A stretch of DNA of 32,699 bases from CAIOSQ01 sp041178225. Its GTDB lineage: Bacteria; Pseudomonadota; Alphaproteobacteria; CACIAM-22H2. The stretch spans positions 1 to 32,699 of the forward strand of contig JBEGVV010000040.1 of assembly GCA_041178225.1 (NCBI GenBank), written 5' to 3'. Positions 15,247-22,550 of the stretch are shown here, piece by piece. Each line of letters starts with the position of its first letter. Position 1 is the first letter of the stretch. Under the pieces are notes generated by a model. It made no database searches. It saw only the letters and a list, made by a program, of their open reading frames with translations, and was not told where the DNA came from. Position numbers and translations under genes: made by a program.

Positions 15247-15723
15247 TCAGCCGCGGTCGCGCATCAGGCGCGCCTTGTCGCGCTTCCAGTCGCGCTCCTT
15301 GATGGTCTCGCGCTTGTCGCCCTTGGTCTTGCCCTTGGCGAGGCCGAGCAGGAGCTTCGCGCGGCCGCGCTCGTTGAAGAACAGCTCGAGCGGGACGATC
15401 GTCATGCGCTCGCGCGACACGGCGCCGATCATCTTCTCGATCTCCTTCTTGTGCAGGAGCAGCTTGCGCGGGCGCTTGGGCTCGTGGTTCAGGCGGTTGC
15501 CGCCGGCATATTCGGGGATATGCGCGTTCACCAGCCACATCTCGCCGCCGCGCGGGTCGGCATAGGCGTCGGCGATCTGCACGCCCGGCCCGCGCAGGGA
15601 CTTCACCTCGGTGCCGGTCAGCACGAGCCCGGCCTCGAACGTGTCCGAGATGAAGAACTCGTGCCGCGCCTTGCGGTTCTGCGCGACGAGCTTGCGCGGC
15701 AGCGGTGCCTTGGCCATCTGCAT
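15247..15723 (-). CDS. smpB: SsrA-binding protein SmpB
   Basis: Binds tmRNA and delivers it to stalled ribosomes for trans-translation. It has 158 residues. Core motifs are 'VAQNRKARHEFFISDTFEAG', 'LVLTGTEVKSLRGPGVQIAD' and 'NAHIPEYAGGNRLNHEPKRP', followed by 'RKLLLHKKEI' and the basic C-terminal tail 'KGKTKGDKRETIKERDWKRD', which becomes ordered in the ribosomal mRNA channel. Two starts are possible: ATG 15723 and ATG 15717. The second gives the more typical 'MAK' opening, and both use the GGGGA just upstream. That Shine-Dalgarno lies in the arm of a 9-base-pair inverted repeat. The gene is 77 bases downstream of dapA; no ssrA gene is present here. Confidence 0.95.
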   Translation of the reverse strand: MQMAKAPLPRKLVAQNRKARHEFFISDTFEAGLVLTGTEVKSLRGPGVQIADAYADPRGGEMWLVNAHIPEYAGGNRLNHEPKRPRKLLLHKKEIEKMIGAVSRERMTIVPLELFFNERGRAKLLLGLAKGKTKGDKRETIKERDWKRDKARLMRDRG

Positions 15724-15724
15724 C

Positions 15725-15770
15725 GCGTCCCCGGACTCGCCGGGCCCGCGGGGCGAGGCGGCGGCGGGGA
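15725..15770 (-). promoter_or_regulatory. smpB: Inverted repeat that can hide the smpB ribosome-binding site
   Basis: In the dapA-smpB gap, GCGTCCCCG (15725-15733) and CGGGGACGC (15762-15770) are perfectly complementary over 9 bases, with a 28-base loop. Read on the minus strand, the second arm is the smpB Shine-Dalgarno region, CGGGGACGC, one base before the first ATG. Folding would block initiation; it could also act as a weak terminator or processing site for dapA mRNA, though no T-tract follows. Confidence 0.45.
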
Positions 15771-15800
15771 CGCTCCCCGGTCAAGCGTCGTTGCGATGTG

Positions 15801-16676
15801 TCAGTTCAGCAGCCCGGCATGGACCATGGCGGCCTTCACGCGCGCGCGCGTCGCCTCGCCCGGCTCGACCAGCGGCAGCCGGATGTCGGGGACGCACTTG
15901 CCGAGCAGGCTCGCCGCGTACTTCACGGGCGCGGGGCTCGTCTCGACGAACAGCGCCTCGTGGAGCGGCGCGAGGCGCTCGTGGATCGCGCGCGCCGCGG
16001 CGTAGTCGCCGCGCTGGCAGGCGAGGTGCATCTGGGACAGCTGGCGCGGCGCCACGTTCGCGGTCACCGAGATGCAGCCATCGGCGCCGGCGGCCATCTG
16101 CGCGAGCGCGAGGTAGTCCTCGCCCGAGACCTGGCAGAAGCCTTCGCCGATGAGCAGCCGGTGCTTGGTGATGCGCGAGACGTCGCCCGTCGACTCCTTG
16201 ACGCCGACGATGTTCGGCAGCTTCGCGATGCGCGCCATCGTCTCGACCGAGATGTCGACGACCGAGCGCCCGGGGATGTTGTAGACGACGACCGGCAGGT
16301 CGACCGCCTCGACGATCGCCTTGAAGTGGCGGAACAGCCCTTCCTGGGTGGGCTTGTTGTAGTAGGGCGTCACGACCAGCGCCGCGTTCGCGCCCGCCTT
16401 CCTGGCATGGCGCGTGAGCTCGATCGCCTCGTCGGTCGAGTTCGACCCGGTGCCGGCGATGACGGGGATCCGGCCGCGCGAAGCCTCGATGCAGAGTTCA
16501 ACGACCCTGCGATGCTCCTCGTGGCTGAGCGTCGGGGACTCGCCCGTCGTGCCGCACGGGACCAGGCCATGCGTGCCCTCCGCGACATGCCATTCGACGA
16601 GGTCCTGGAACGCCTTCTCGTCCACCTTCCCGCCACGGAAAGGCGTGATGAGCGCGACCAGCGAACCCTTGAACAT
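15801..16676 (-). CDS. dapA: 4-hydroxy-tetrahydrodipicolinate synthase
   Basis: Condenses pyruvate with aspartate semialdehyde, the first committed step of lysine and diaminopimelate (cell-wall) synthesis. It has 291 residues in one TIM barrel. Catalytic residues are visible: the Thr43-Thr44 pair in 'CGTTGESPTLSHEEH', Tyr132 in 'VVVYNIPGRS' and the Schiff-base Lys160 in 'NIVGVKESTGD'. 'VVTPYYNKPTQEGLFRHF' (101-118) supplies the other proton-relay tyrosine (Tyr105 or Tyr106). The start is ATG 16676, with AGGGAG about 8 bases upstream. It is divergent from the lytic transglycosylase gene across 131 bases; both relate to peptidoglycan. It is followed on the same strand by smpB. Confidence 0.97.
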   Translation of the reverse strand: MFKGSLVALITPFRGGKVDEKAFQDLVEWHVAEGTHGLVPCGTTGESPTLSHEEHRRVVELCIEASRGRIPVIAGTGSNSTDEAIELTRHARKAGANAALVVTPYYNKPTQEGLFRHFKAIVEAVDLPVVVYNIPGRSVVDISVETMARIAKLPNIVGVKESTGDVSRITKHRLLIGEGFCQVSGEDYLALAQMAAGADGCISVTANVAPRQLSQMHLACQRGDYAAARAIHERLAPLHEALFVETSPAPVKYAASLLGKCVPDIRLPLVEPGEATRARVKAAMVHAGLLN

Positions 16677-16770
16677 GGCGATCTCCCTGAAGTGCCGCGC
16701 GTGCCGTGGCGCGGCGCGGGACGATACAGGCGGCGGCGGTGCCGCCGCAAGCGAGGGCCCGCTGGACTGG

Positions 16771-16799
16771 TTACAAGCCGTGCCGACAGGCGCTATAGG
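16771..16799 (+). promoter_or_regulatory. Weak promoter candidate for the lytic transglycosylase
   Basis: TATAGG (16794-16799) lies 17 bases after TTACAA (16771-16776) in the divergent dapA/slt gap. Only the -10 is convincing. If real, transcription would begin around 16806, leaving almost no leader for ATG 16817 and putting GTG 16808 at the very 5' end. Confidence 0.25.
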
Positions 16800-16807
16800 T
16801 AGCATGC

Positions 16808-18871
16808 GTGGAAAAGATGACCGGGATCTGCACTCGCTGGGGAAGGGCGACCTGCTTCGCCATGGCCATGGCCATGGTGGCGGGCACCTGCGCCCTTGCG
16901 CAGGCGCGGGTGGAGCCGCAGCGCCCCGCGCAGATCCCCGAGCCGGCATCGGTCCGGATCGCGCCGCGCAACATGGCCCCGACCCTGTCGCCCGCCAGCC
17001 GCGAGGCGCTGCGCAAGGCCTTCGCCGCCGCCGCGGCCGGGCGCTGGGACGAGGCACAGAAGCTCGCCGCGCCCCACGCGCTGGGCGCTCGGGTGCTGCT
17101 CTGGACGCAACTCCTGCGCGGGGGCCAGGGATTCGAGGCGGTCGCCTCCTTCATCGACCGGAACCCCGACTGGCCCCTGCGCGAGACGCTCATGCGCCGC
17201 GCCGAGGAAGCCTTGCCGGCGGTGGCCGACGACGCACGGGTCATCGCCTGGTTCGGCGATCGGCGCCCGCTGACGCCGCCCGGCACCCTTCGCCTCGCCC
17301 AGGCCCAGCGCGCGGTCGGGGACGGCGAGGCCGCGGCGCGGACCGCGCGCGCGGCCTGGCGCCTGTCGATCCTGGGCGAGCGCGGCGAGCGCGAGCTCCT
17401 CGCCGCCTTCGGCGACATCCTCGGTCCCGACGACCACGGGGCCCGGGTCGACCGGATGCTCTGGGAGCGGCGCTTCGTCGACGCCCTGAGGATCCTGCCG
17501 CTGCTCGGGGACGACCAGCGCCTGCTGGCCCAGGCGCGCATGGCACTTGCCCGCAACGGCGCCGACGCCGCCAGCGCGGATGCACGCGTGCCCGCGCGAC
17601 TGGCGGGCGACCCCGGCCTCCTCTACGAGCGCGCGCGCTTCGCCCGGCGCGCCGGGCAGGACGATCGCGCGGCGGCGATCTTCCGCGCCGCGCCCGCCGA
17701 CCTGGGGCGGCACGAGATCTGGTGGCAGGAGCGCGACATACTCGCGCGGCGTCTGCTGCGCGACGGGCGCGCCGCGGAGGCTCTGTCCCTGGTCGCCGCG
17801 CACGGGCTGCGGCCCGAGCACGGGCAGGACTACACGGGCGCGCTCTTCCTCGAGGGCTGGATCGCGCTGCGCCGCACGGGCGACCCGGCGCGCGCGCGCG
17901 CCGCCTTCCAGAAGCTGCACGATGTCGCGCGCACTCCCGTGACGCAGGCGCGCGGCGCCTACTGGATGGGCCGGGCGCTCGAGGCGGCGGGCTCCATGGC
18001 CGAGGCCCGCGCCTGGTACGCCCGCGCCTCGGCGCACCACACCGTCTTCTACGGCCAGATCGCGCTTCTCCGCCTTCCGGAGGCCGAGCGCCCCGAGCTG
18101 CCCGATCCTCCCCCTCCGACGCGCGAGGAACGCGCACGCATCGAGGGCAGCGAGCTGGCGCGCGCGGCCGCGCTGCTCTCGGAGATCGGCGAGATCGAGC
18201 GCGCGAAGCATTTCGCCCGCCGCCTCTCCGACATCGCGACCACGCATGGCGAGCATCGCGCCGCCGCGCAGTTCGTGCTCGCGCTCGGCCGTCCCGACCT
18301 CGCGGTCTCGCTCGCCAAGCGCTCGGCGCAGCGCGCCGGCATGCTGCTGGGCGAGGAAGGCTGGCCGGTGATACGCATACCTTCGGACGGCGGCGTGGAA
18401 CGCGCCCTCGTCCTCGCCACGATCCGCCAGGAAAGCGCCTTCGAGGCCGACGCCGTCAGCCCGGCCGGCGCGCGCGGACTGATGCAGCTGATGCCGCAGA
18501 CGGCGCGTGGCGTCGCCGATCGCATGGGCAAGGGCGGCAGCCACACGCTCGCGCGCCTCACCACCGACCCCGACTACAACATCACCCTCGGCCAGAACTA
18601 CCTGGCCGGGCTGCTCTCCAGCTACGACGGCGCGACCGTGATCGCGCTGGCGGCCTACAACGCGGGCCCCGGCCGCGCGGCCCAGTGGATCCGGGAGAAC
18701 GGCGACCCGCGGAGCAGCACCATCGACCCCGTCGACTGGATCGAGATGATCTCCTTCGACGAGACGCGGAACTACGTGCAGCGCGTGATGGAGAACCTGA
18801 ACGTCTATCGCCGCCGGCTCGGCAACCATGCCTGGGCCGTCGCGCTGGCGCGGGACCTGTCGCGCGACTGA
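16808..18871 (+). CDS. slt: Soluble lytic murein transglycosylase (Slt70-like)
   Basis: Periplasmic enzyme that cleaves the glycan strands of peptidoglycan and forms 1,6-anhydro ends. It has 687 residues from GTG 16808, or 684 from ATG 16817. A signal peptide is present ('ATCFAMAMAMVAGTCALAQA' with an AQA cleavage site near residue 33). A long alpha-helical superhelix of repeat-like helices (about 60-500; for example 'YWMGRALEAAGSMAEARAWY') leads to the C-terminal catalytic domain. That domain has 'ALVLATIRQESAFEADAVSP', with the catalytic Glu in RQES, followed by 'GARGLMQLMPQTARGVA', 'NITLGQNYLAGLL' and 'ALAAYNAGPGRAAQW'. Length and domain order match Slt70. It is followed 68 bases later by a PLP enzyme gene on the same strand. 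Confidence 0.93.
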   Translation: MEKMTGICTRWGRATCFAMAMAMVAGTCALAQARVEPQRPAQIPEPASVRIAPRNMAPTLSPASREALRKAFAAAAAGRWDEAQKLAAPHALGARVLLWTQLLRGGQGFEAVASFIDRNPDWPLRETLMRRAEEALPAVADDARVIAWFGDRRPLTPPGTLRLAQAQRAVGDGEAAARTARAAWRLSILGERGERELLAAFGDILGPDDHGARVDRMLWERRFVDALRILPLLGDDQRLLAQARMALARNGADAASADARVPARLAGDPGLLYERARFARRAGQDDRAAAIFRAAPADLGRHEIWWQERDILARRLLRDGRAAEALSLVAAHGLRPEHGQDYTGALFLEGWIALRRTGDPARARAAFQKLHDVARTPVTQARGAYWMGRALEAAGSMAEARAWYARASAHHTVFYGQIALLRLPEAERPELPDPPPPTREERARIEGSELARAAALLSEIGEIERAKHFARRLSDIATTHGEHRAAAQFVLALGRPDLAVSLAKRSAQRAGMLLGEEGWPVIRIPSDGGVERALVLATIRQESAFEADAVSPAGARGLMQLMPQTARGVADRMGKGGSHTLARLTTDPDYNITLGQNYLAGLLSSYDGATVIALAAYNAGPGRAAQWIRENGDPRSSTIDPVDWIEMISFDETRNYVQRVMENLNVYRRRLGNHAWAVALARDLSRD

Positions 18872-18939
18872 CGCGCGCCCACCCGCGCAGGCCGTCGCCG
18901 GGACGCCCGGCAGGACAACGAGGACACGAGGACGAAGGC

Positions 18940-19938
18940 ATGGCCATCCCGGCACCCCATCCCGCCGAACCCGGCTTCGCCGAGATACGCGACGCGGCGA
19001 AGCGCATAGCGGGCGAGGCGCGGCGCACGCCGCTGCTCGAATCGCCACTCCTCAACGCGCGCCTCGGCGGCAGGCTGCTGGTGAAGGCGGAGCCGCTGCA
19101 GCGCACGGGGTCGTTCAAGTTCCGCGGCGCCTTCAACCGCATCTCGCGGCTCGACGGCGACGAGCGCAGGCGCGGCGTCGTCGCCTTCTCCTCGGGCAAC
19201 CACGCGCAGGGCGTCGCCGCCGCCGCCGCGCTGGTGGGCGCGCCGGCCGTGATCGTGATGCCGTCCGACGCCCCGGCGATCAAGGTCGCCAACACCCGCG
19301 CCTACGGTGCCGAGGTCGTCTCCTACGACCGCCTGCGCGAGGACCGCGAGGAGATCGGCAGGCGTATCTGCGCCGAGCGCGGATCGATCCTGGTCCCGCC
19401 CTACGACGACCCGCATGTCATCGCCGGACAGGGCACGGTCGGCCTGGAGATCGCCGAGCAGGCGCGCGAGATGGGCGTGCGGCTCGACGCGGTCGCGGCC
19501 TGCGCGTCCGGCGGCGGCCTCGTGGCCGGGATCGCCCTCGCGCTGGAGCGCGAGAGCCCGGGTACCGAGGTGCATGTCTGCGAGCCCGCCGGCTTCGACG
19601 ACCATGCGCGCTCCCTCGCGGCGGGACGGCGCATCGCCAATGCGCCGGGCGCGAGTTCGATCTGCGACGCCCTGCTCGCCTCGATGCCGGGCGAGATCAC
19701 CTTCCCGGTCAACGCCCGGCTGCTGCGCGGCGGCATCGCCGTCGGCGACGACGAGGTGCTGGCGGCGATCGGCATCGCCTTCCGCGACCTCAAGCTCGTG
19801 GTGGAACCCGGCGGCGCGGTGGCGCTCGCGGCGGCGCTGACCGGGCGGCTGCCAGTCGCCGGACGCTGCGTCGCCGTGGTGTGCTCCGGCGGGAACGTCG
19901 ATCCCGCGACCTTCGCGCGCGCCCTCGCCACGAACTGA
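18940..19938 (+). CDS. Threonine/serine dehydratase-like PLP enzyme
   Basis: Fold-type II PLP enzyme that probably deaminates threonine, serine or a hydroxylated amino acid to the 2-oxo acid. It has 332 residues. 'LVKAEPLQRTGSFKFRGAFN' holds the PLP lysine (Lys60), 'VAFSSGNHAQGVAAAAAL' is the substrate loop, 'CASGGGLVAGIAL' binds the cofactor phosphate, and 'VVCSGGNVDP' lies near the end. It lacks the C-terminal ACT-like regulatory domain of biosynthetic IlvA, so it is likely a catabolic or side-chain-specific member (threo-3-hydroxyaspartate and ectoine-linked EutB enzymes look alike), and no gene symbol is assigned. ATG 18940 follows GACGAAGG. The neighbouring genes do not suggest a pathway. 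Confidence 0.87.
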   Translation: MAIPAPHPAEPGFAEIRDAAKRIAGEARRTPLLESPLLNARLGGRLLVKAEPLQRTGSFKFRGAFNRISRLDGDERRRGVVAFSSGNHAQGVAAAAALVGAPAVIVMPSDAPAIKVANTRAYGAEVVSYDRLREDREEIGRRICAERGSILVPPYDDPHVIAGQGTVGLEIAEQAREMGVRLDAVAACASGGGLVAGIALALERESPGTEVHVCEPAGFDDHARSLAAGRRIANAPGASSICDALLASMPGEITFPVNARLLRGGIAVGDDEVLAAIGIAFRDLKLVVEPGGAVALAAALTGRLPVAGRCVAVVCSGGNVDPATFARALATN

Positions 19939-19977
19939 CGGGCCTGCCCCGCCTCCTCGCCATGGCGCACGGGGCGC

Positions 19978-20006
19978 TTGACCTGCTAGGAACAAAATAG
20001 GAACAT
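19978..20006 (+). promoter_or_regulatory. Promoter of the imuA-imuB-dnaE2 operon
   Basis: TTGACC (19978-19983) matches the -35 consensus at five of six positions. A position 17 bases downstream reads GAACAT (20001-20006), a weak -10. The LexA box lies between and over these elements, as expected for repression by blocking RNA polymerase. The implied leader to the imuA ATG is about 80 bases. Confidence 0.55.
19990..20004 (+). promoter_or_regulatory. LexA operator (SOS box), alphaproteobacterial type
   Basis: GAAC-AAAATAG-GAAC is an exact GAAC-N7-GAAC direct repeat, the complement of GTTC-N7-GTTC, the published LexA recognition pattern in alphaproteobacteria. It lies directly downstream of a -35 element and upstream of imuA-imuB-dnaE2, a cassette known to be LexA-controlled in this class. 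Sequence and context agree. Confidence 0.85.
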
Positions 20007-20023
20007 CCCGTTCCGACGGGATG
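20004..20023. repeat. Inverted repeat in the imuA leader
   Basis: CATCCCG-TTCCGA-CGGGATG is a perfect 7-base-pair stem with a 6-base loop, starting at the last base of the LexA box. It would form at the very 5' end of the imuA transcript. No T-tract follows, so it is unlikely to terminate transcription from the upstream dehydratase gene. A second palindrome, CACTTT-T-AAAGTG, lies at 20063-20075, 20 bases before the imuA ATG, in locally AT-rich DNA. Confidence 0.5.
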
Positions 20024-20095
20024 GGAGTGCCGTTTGAGCGCCATTCCGCCGGACCGAGAAACCACTTTTAAAGTGACTCGCTGTCCGTTGCATTC

Positions 20096-21007
20096 ATGAA
20101 CGAAAAAGGGAATGGATCTTCCGGGAAACGGAACGGGCGCGACCTCGGCGCGCTCGTCGCCCGCATCCGCGCCCTCGAGGCCTCGGCCGCTGCTCCCGGG
20201 ACGATGCGCGGCGGACAGGATGGGCGGCCGCCCCTCGCCCTCGGGATCGCCCCGATCGATGGCAGGCTCGGCGGCGGGCTGCAGGCCGGCTGCCTCCACG
20301 AGATCTCGGGCCAGGCCGGCGACGCGGCCGCGGCGGGCTTCGCGGCGATGCTGCTGGGCCTCTTCGCCATGCGCGGCCCGGTCGCCTGGATCGCGGCACG
20401 GCGCACGCGCCTCCACGCCCCCGGCCTCGCCGCCCTCGGCCTCGACCCGGAGAGGCTGGTCCTCGTCGAGGCACCGCGGGCGGCCGACCGCGCCTGGGCC
20501 TTCGAGGAAGCGCTGCGCTCGGGCGTCCTGTGCGCCGTGCTCGGGGAACTGGGGGATCCCGGCTTCGTGTCGTCGCGCCGCCTGCAGCTGGCGGCCGGAT
20601 CGGGGACGACCGGCCTGCTCCTGGTCCAGGGCCGGGCGCCCGCCTCCCCCAGCGCCGCGCGCAGCCGCTGGCGGGTCGCCTCGGCGCGCAGCGCGCCACG
20701 CATCGCGGGCGCCGAGGATGCGACATCCGGGGATCGGGGCCTCGCCCTCGCGATCGGCCCCGGCGCGCCGTGCTGGCGCGTCGAACTGAGGCGCGGCCCC
20801 GGCGCGACCTCGGGGGCATGGACGCTCGAATGCGGCTCGCGGGGCCTGCGCCTCGCCGATGGCGACCAGCAGGACGCCGCAGCCTTCGCGGGGAAGACGG
20901 GAGATGCAGACCAGGGAAGACGAAGGCCGTCCCGCGCCAGCGCCGGGGAGGCGGATCCTGTGCCTCTGGTTCCCCTTCCTGCCGCTCGACAGGCTCGCGC
21001 GCGATGA
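20096..21007 (+). CDS. imuA: ImuA, SOS mutasome accessory protein
   Basis: First protein of the damage-induced translesion synthesis cassette. ImuA is RecA-fold-like and required for ImuB/DnaE2-dependent mutagenesis. It has 303 residues. The recognisable core is 'LALGIAPIDGRLGGGLQAGC' followed by 'LHEISGQAGDAAAAGFAAML', then 'GPVAWIAARRTRLHAPGLAA' with 'LGLDPERLVLVEA', and 'VLCAVLGELGD' followed by 'SSRRLQLAA'. The Walker A position is degenerate (no GKS/T), as is usual in ImuA. The start is ATG 20096, although no good Shine-Dalgarno is visible; ATG 20204 would drop 36 non-conserved residues. The last 34 codons overlap imuB in another frame, and this Arg/Pro/Ala-rich tail may not be functional. 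Regulation is by the LexA box about 92 bases upstream. Confidence 0.88.
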   Translation: MNEKGNGSSGKRNGRDLGALVARIRALEASAAAPGTMRGGQDGRPPLALGIAPIDGRLGGGLQAGCLHEISGQAGDAAAAGFAAMLLGLFAMRGPVAWIAARRTRLHAPGLAALGLDPERLVLVEAPRAADRAWAFEEALRSGVLCAVLGELGDPGFVSSRRLQLAAGSGTTGLLLVQGRAPASPSAARSRWRVASARSAPRIAGAEDATSGDRGLALAIGPGAPCWRVELRRGPGATSGAWTLECGSRGLRLADGDQQDAAAFAGKTGDADQGRRRPSRASAGEADPVPLVPLPAARQARAR

Positions 21008-22550
21008 GGTGGCCGCCGGCGCGGCGACGGCGCGCGGGCCGCGCGTCGTCTTCGCCCAGGAGGGCAGGACCGCGCGGCTGGTCGCCGTCGACGGGAGGGC
21101 GCAGGCGGCGGGGCTGTCTCCGGGCATGACGCTGGCCGACGCGCGGGCCATCGAGCCCGCGCTCGACGCCGTCGCGCGGGATAGCGAGGCCGATCGCCGC
21201 TTCCTGCTCCGCATCGCGCGCTGGGCGGGATCGCGCGCGCCGCATGTCGCGCTCGACGGCGAGGACGGATTGCTCCTCGACGTGACGGGCGTGGCGCATC
21301 TCTTCGGCGGCGAGGAAGGACTGCGCGGCTCGACGATGCGGTCCCTCGCCCGCGCCGGGGTCGTGGCGCGCGCCGCCATCGCGCCGGGCGCCGCGGCGGC
21401 ACGCGCCATGTGCAGGTTCCACGCCGCCGCCGCGCGCGCGCATGGCAGTGCGGCCATCCTCGCCGCCGGCACCGAGGCGGAGGCGCTCGCCGGGCTGCCG
21501 CCGGTCGCGCTCGGCCTGCCGGCCGCGACGACGGGGCTGCTCGACCGCCTCGGCATCGCGCGGATCGGCGACCTCGCCCGCCTGCCGCGCGACGGCCTCG
21601 CGGCGCGCTTCGGCGGCGAACTCCTTGCGCGTCTCGACGCGGCGCTCGACCGCCGCCCCGAGCCGATCTCGCCCCTCGAGCCCGAGCCTGACTGGCGCGC
21701 GCGCCGCGCCTTCGCCGAGCCGATCTCGACGCCGGAGGACCTCGCGCGCCTTGCGGCGGAGCTCGCGCAAGCCCTCTGCAATCGCCTGTCGCGCGCCAGC
21801 CGTGGCGCGCGACGGTTCGAGCTGCGCTGCCGGCGCATCGACGGCAGGGTCGAGGCCTGCGCCGTCGCCCTCGCCGTTCCGGCCCATGACGGGGCGCGCG
21901 TCGCGAGGCTTCTCGCCGCGCATGTCGAGCGCATCGACCCCGGCCTGGGCGTCGAGGGTGCCGAGCTCGTCGCGACCGGCGTCGAGGCGCTGCGCCCGGG
22001 CCAGCGCCTGCTCGCGGGCACCGGCGGCGACGCGGCGCGCGCGGACCTCGCGCCGCTGGTCGACGCCCTCGCCAACCGGCTCGGCGGCGGGGCCGTCGCG
22101 CGCCTCGCCCTCGCCGATCGCCACCTTCCGGAGGTGGCGCAGCGCATCGCGCCGGTGCTCGGCGAGCCCGGCGCGCCCGGTGACGCGGCGGCCACGCCCG
22201 CGCCGGGCACGCGGGCCTGGCGCAGCCCGTGGACCGACGCAGCGACGCGCCCGCCGCTCCTGCTCGAGGCGCCAGAGGCGGTGGAGGCGACGTCCGTGCT
22301 GCCCGACGGCCCGCCGCTGCAGTTCCGCTGGCGCGGCCGGCTGCGCAGGGCGCGGCGCGCCGACGGGCCAGAGCGCATCGCGCCGGAATGGTGGCGGTCG
22401 GAGATGCGCGGCCATGCGGCGCGGGCGCGCGACTACTACCGCGTCGAGGACGAGGACGGGGCCAGGCTCTGGATGTTCCGCGACGCCGGGGACGGCGCGG
22501 GTGGCGACGACGGCGCCGGGCGCTGGTTCGTCCACGGGATCTTCGCGTGA
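20904..22550 (+). CDS. imuB: ImuB, Y-family polymerase-like protein without catalytic acids
   Basis: Scaffold of the mutasome. ImuB is related to Y-family polymerases but is not catalytic; it links DnaE2, ImuA and the sliding clamp. It has 548 residues. The conserved opening is 'RRILCLWFPFLPLDRLARDE' (16-35), where active polymerases have DxDxFYA. 'RAPHVALDGEDGLLLDVTGV' lacks the SxDE motif. 'LPPVALGLPAATTGLLDRLG' with 'IARIGDLARLPRDGLAARFG' forms the helix-hairpin-helix thumb. The C-terminal 'PLQFRWRGRLRRARRADGPE', 'RDYYRVEDEDGARLWMFRD' and 'WFVHGIF' are typical ImuB. The start is ATG 20904, after GGGAG, overlapping imuA by 104 bases; even the conserved opening lies inside imuA. Its stop overlaps the dnaE2 start by GTGA. 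The nearest thing to a clamp-binding motif is QRLLA (367-371). Confidence 0.93.
   Translation: MQTREDEGRPAPAPGRRILCLWFPFLPLDRLARDEVAAGAATARGPRVVFAQEGRTARLVAVDGRAQAAGLSPGMTLADARAIEPALDAVARDSEADRRFLLRIARWAGSRAPHVALDGEDGLLLDVTGVAHLFGGEEGLRGSTMRSLARAGVVARAAIAPGAAAARAMCRFHAAAARAHGSAAILAAGTEAEALAGLPPVALGLPAATTGLLDRLGIARIGDLARLPRDGLAARFGGELLARLDAALDRRPEPISPLEPEPDWRARRAFAEPISTPEDLARLAAELAQALCNRLSRASRGARRFELRCRRIDGRVEACAVALAVPAHDGARVARLLAAHVERIDPGLGVEGAELVATGVEALRPGQRLLAGTGGDAARADLAPLVDALANRLGGGAVARLALADRHLPEVAQRIAPVLGEPGAPGDAAATPAPGTRAWRSPWTDAATRPPLLLEAPEAVEATSVLPDGPPLQFRWRGRLRRARRADGPERIAPEWWRSEMRGHAARARDYYRVEDEDGARLWMFRDAGDGAGGDDGAGRWFVHGIFA

Noticed and set aside
16714..16750. Promoter for dapA in the divergent gap (TTGCGG and TGTATC on the minus strand)
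   Set aside because: Spacing of 16 is acceptable but the -10 matches only three positions; too weak to list.
16793..19048. 751-codon minus-strand frame antisense to the lytic transglycosylase
   Set aside because: No start context or motifs; the plus strand has a signal peptide and a complete SLT catalytic domain.
18940..19938. Calling this gene ilvA
   Set aside because: It is about 330 residues with no C-terminal regulatory domain and does not sit with branched-chain genes; a catabolic or specialised dehydratase fits better.
20094..22535. Three minus-strand frames of over 800 codons across imuA-imuB
   Set aside because: All are Arg-rich shadow translations; several cover the same bases in different frames, which is itself a sign of composition bias rather than genes.
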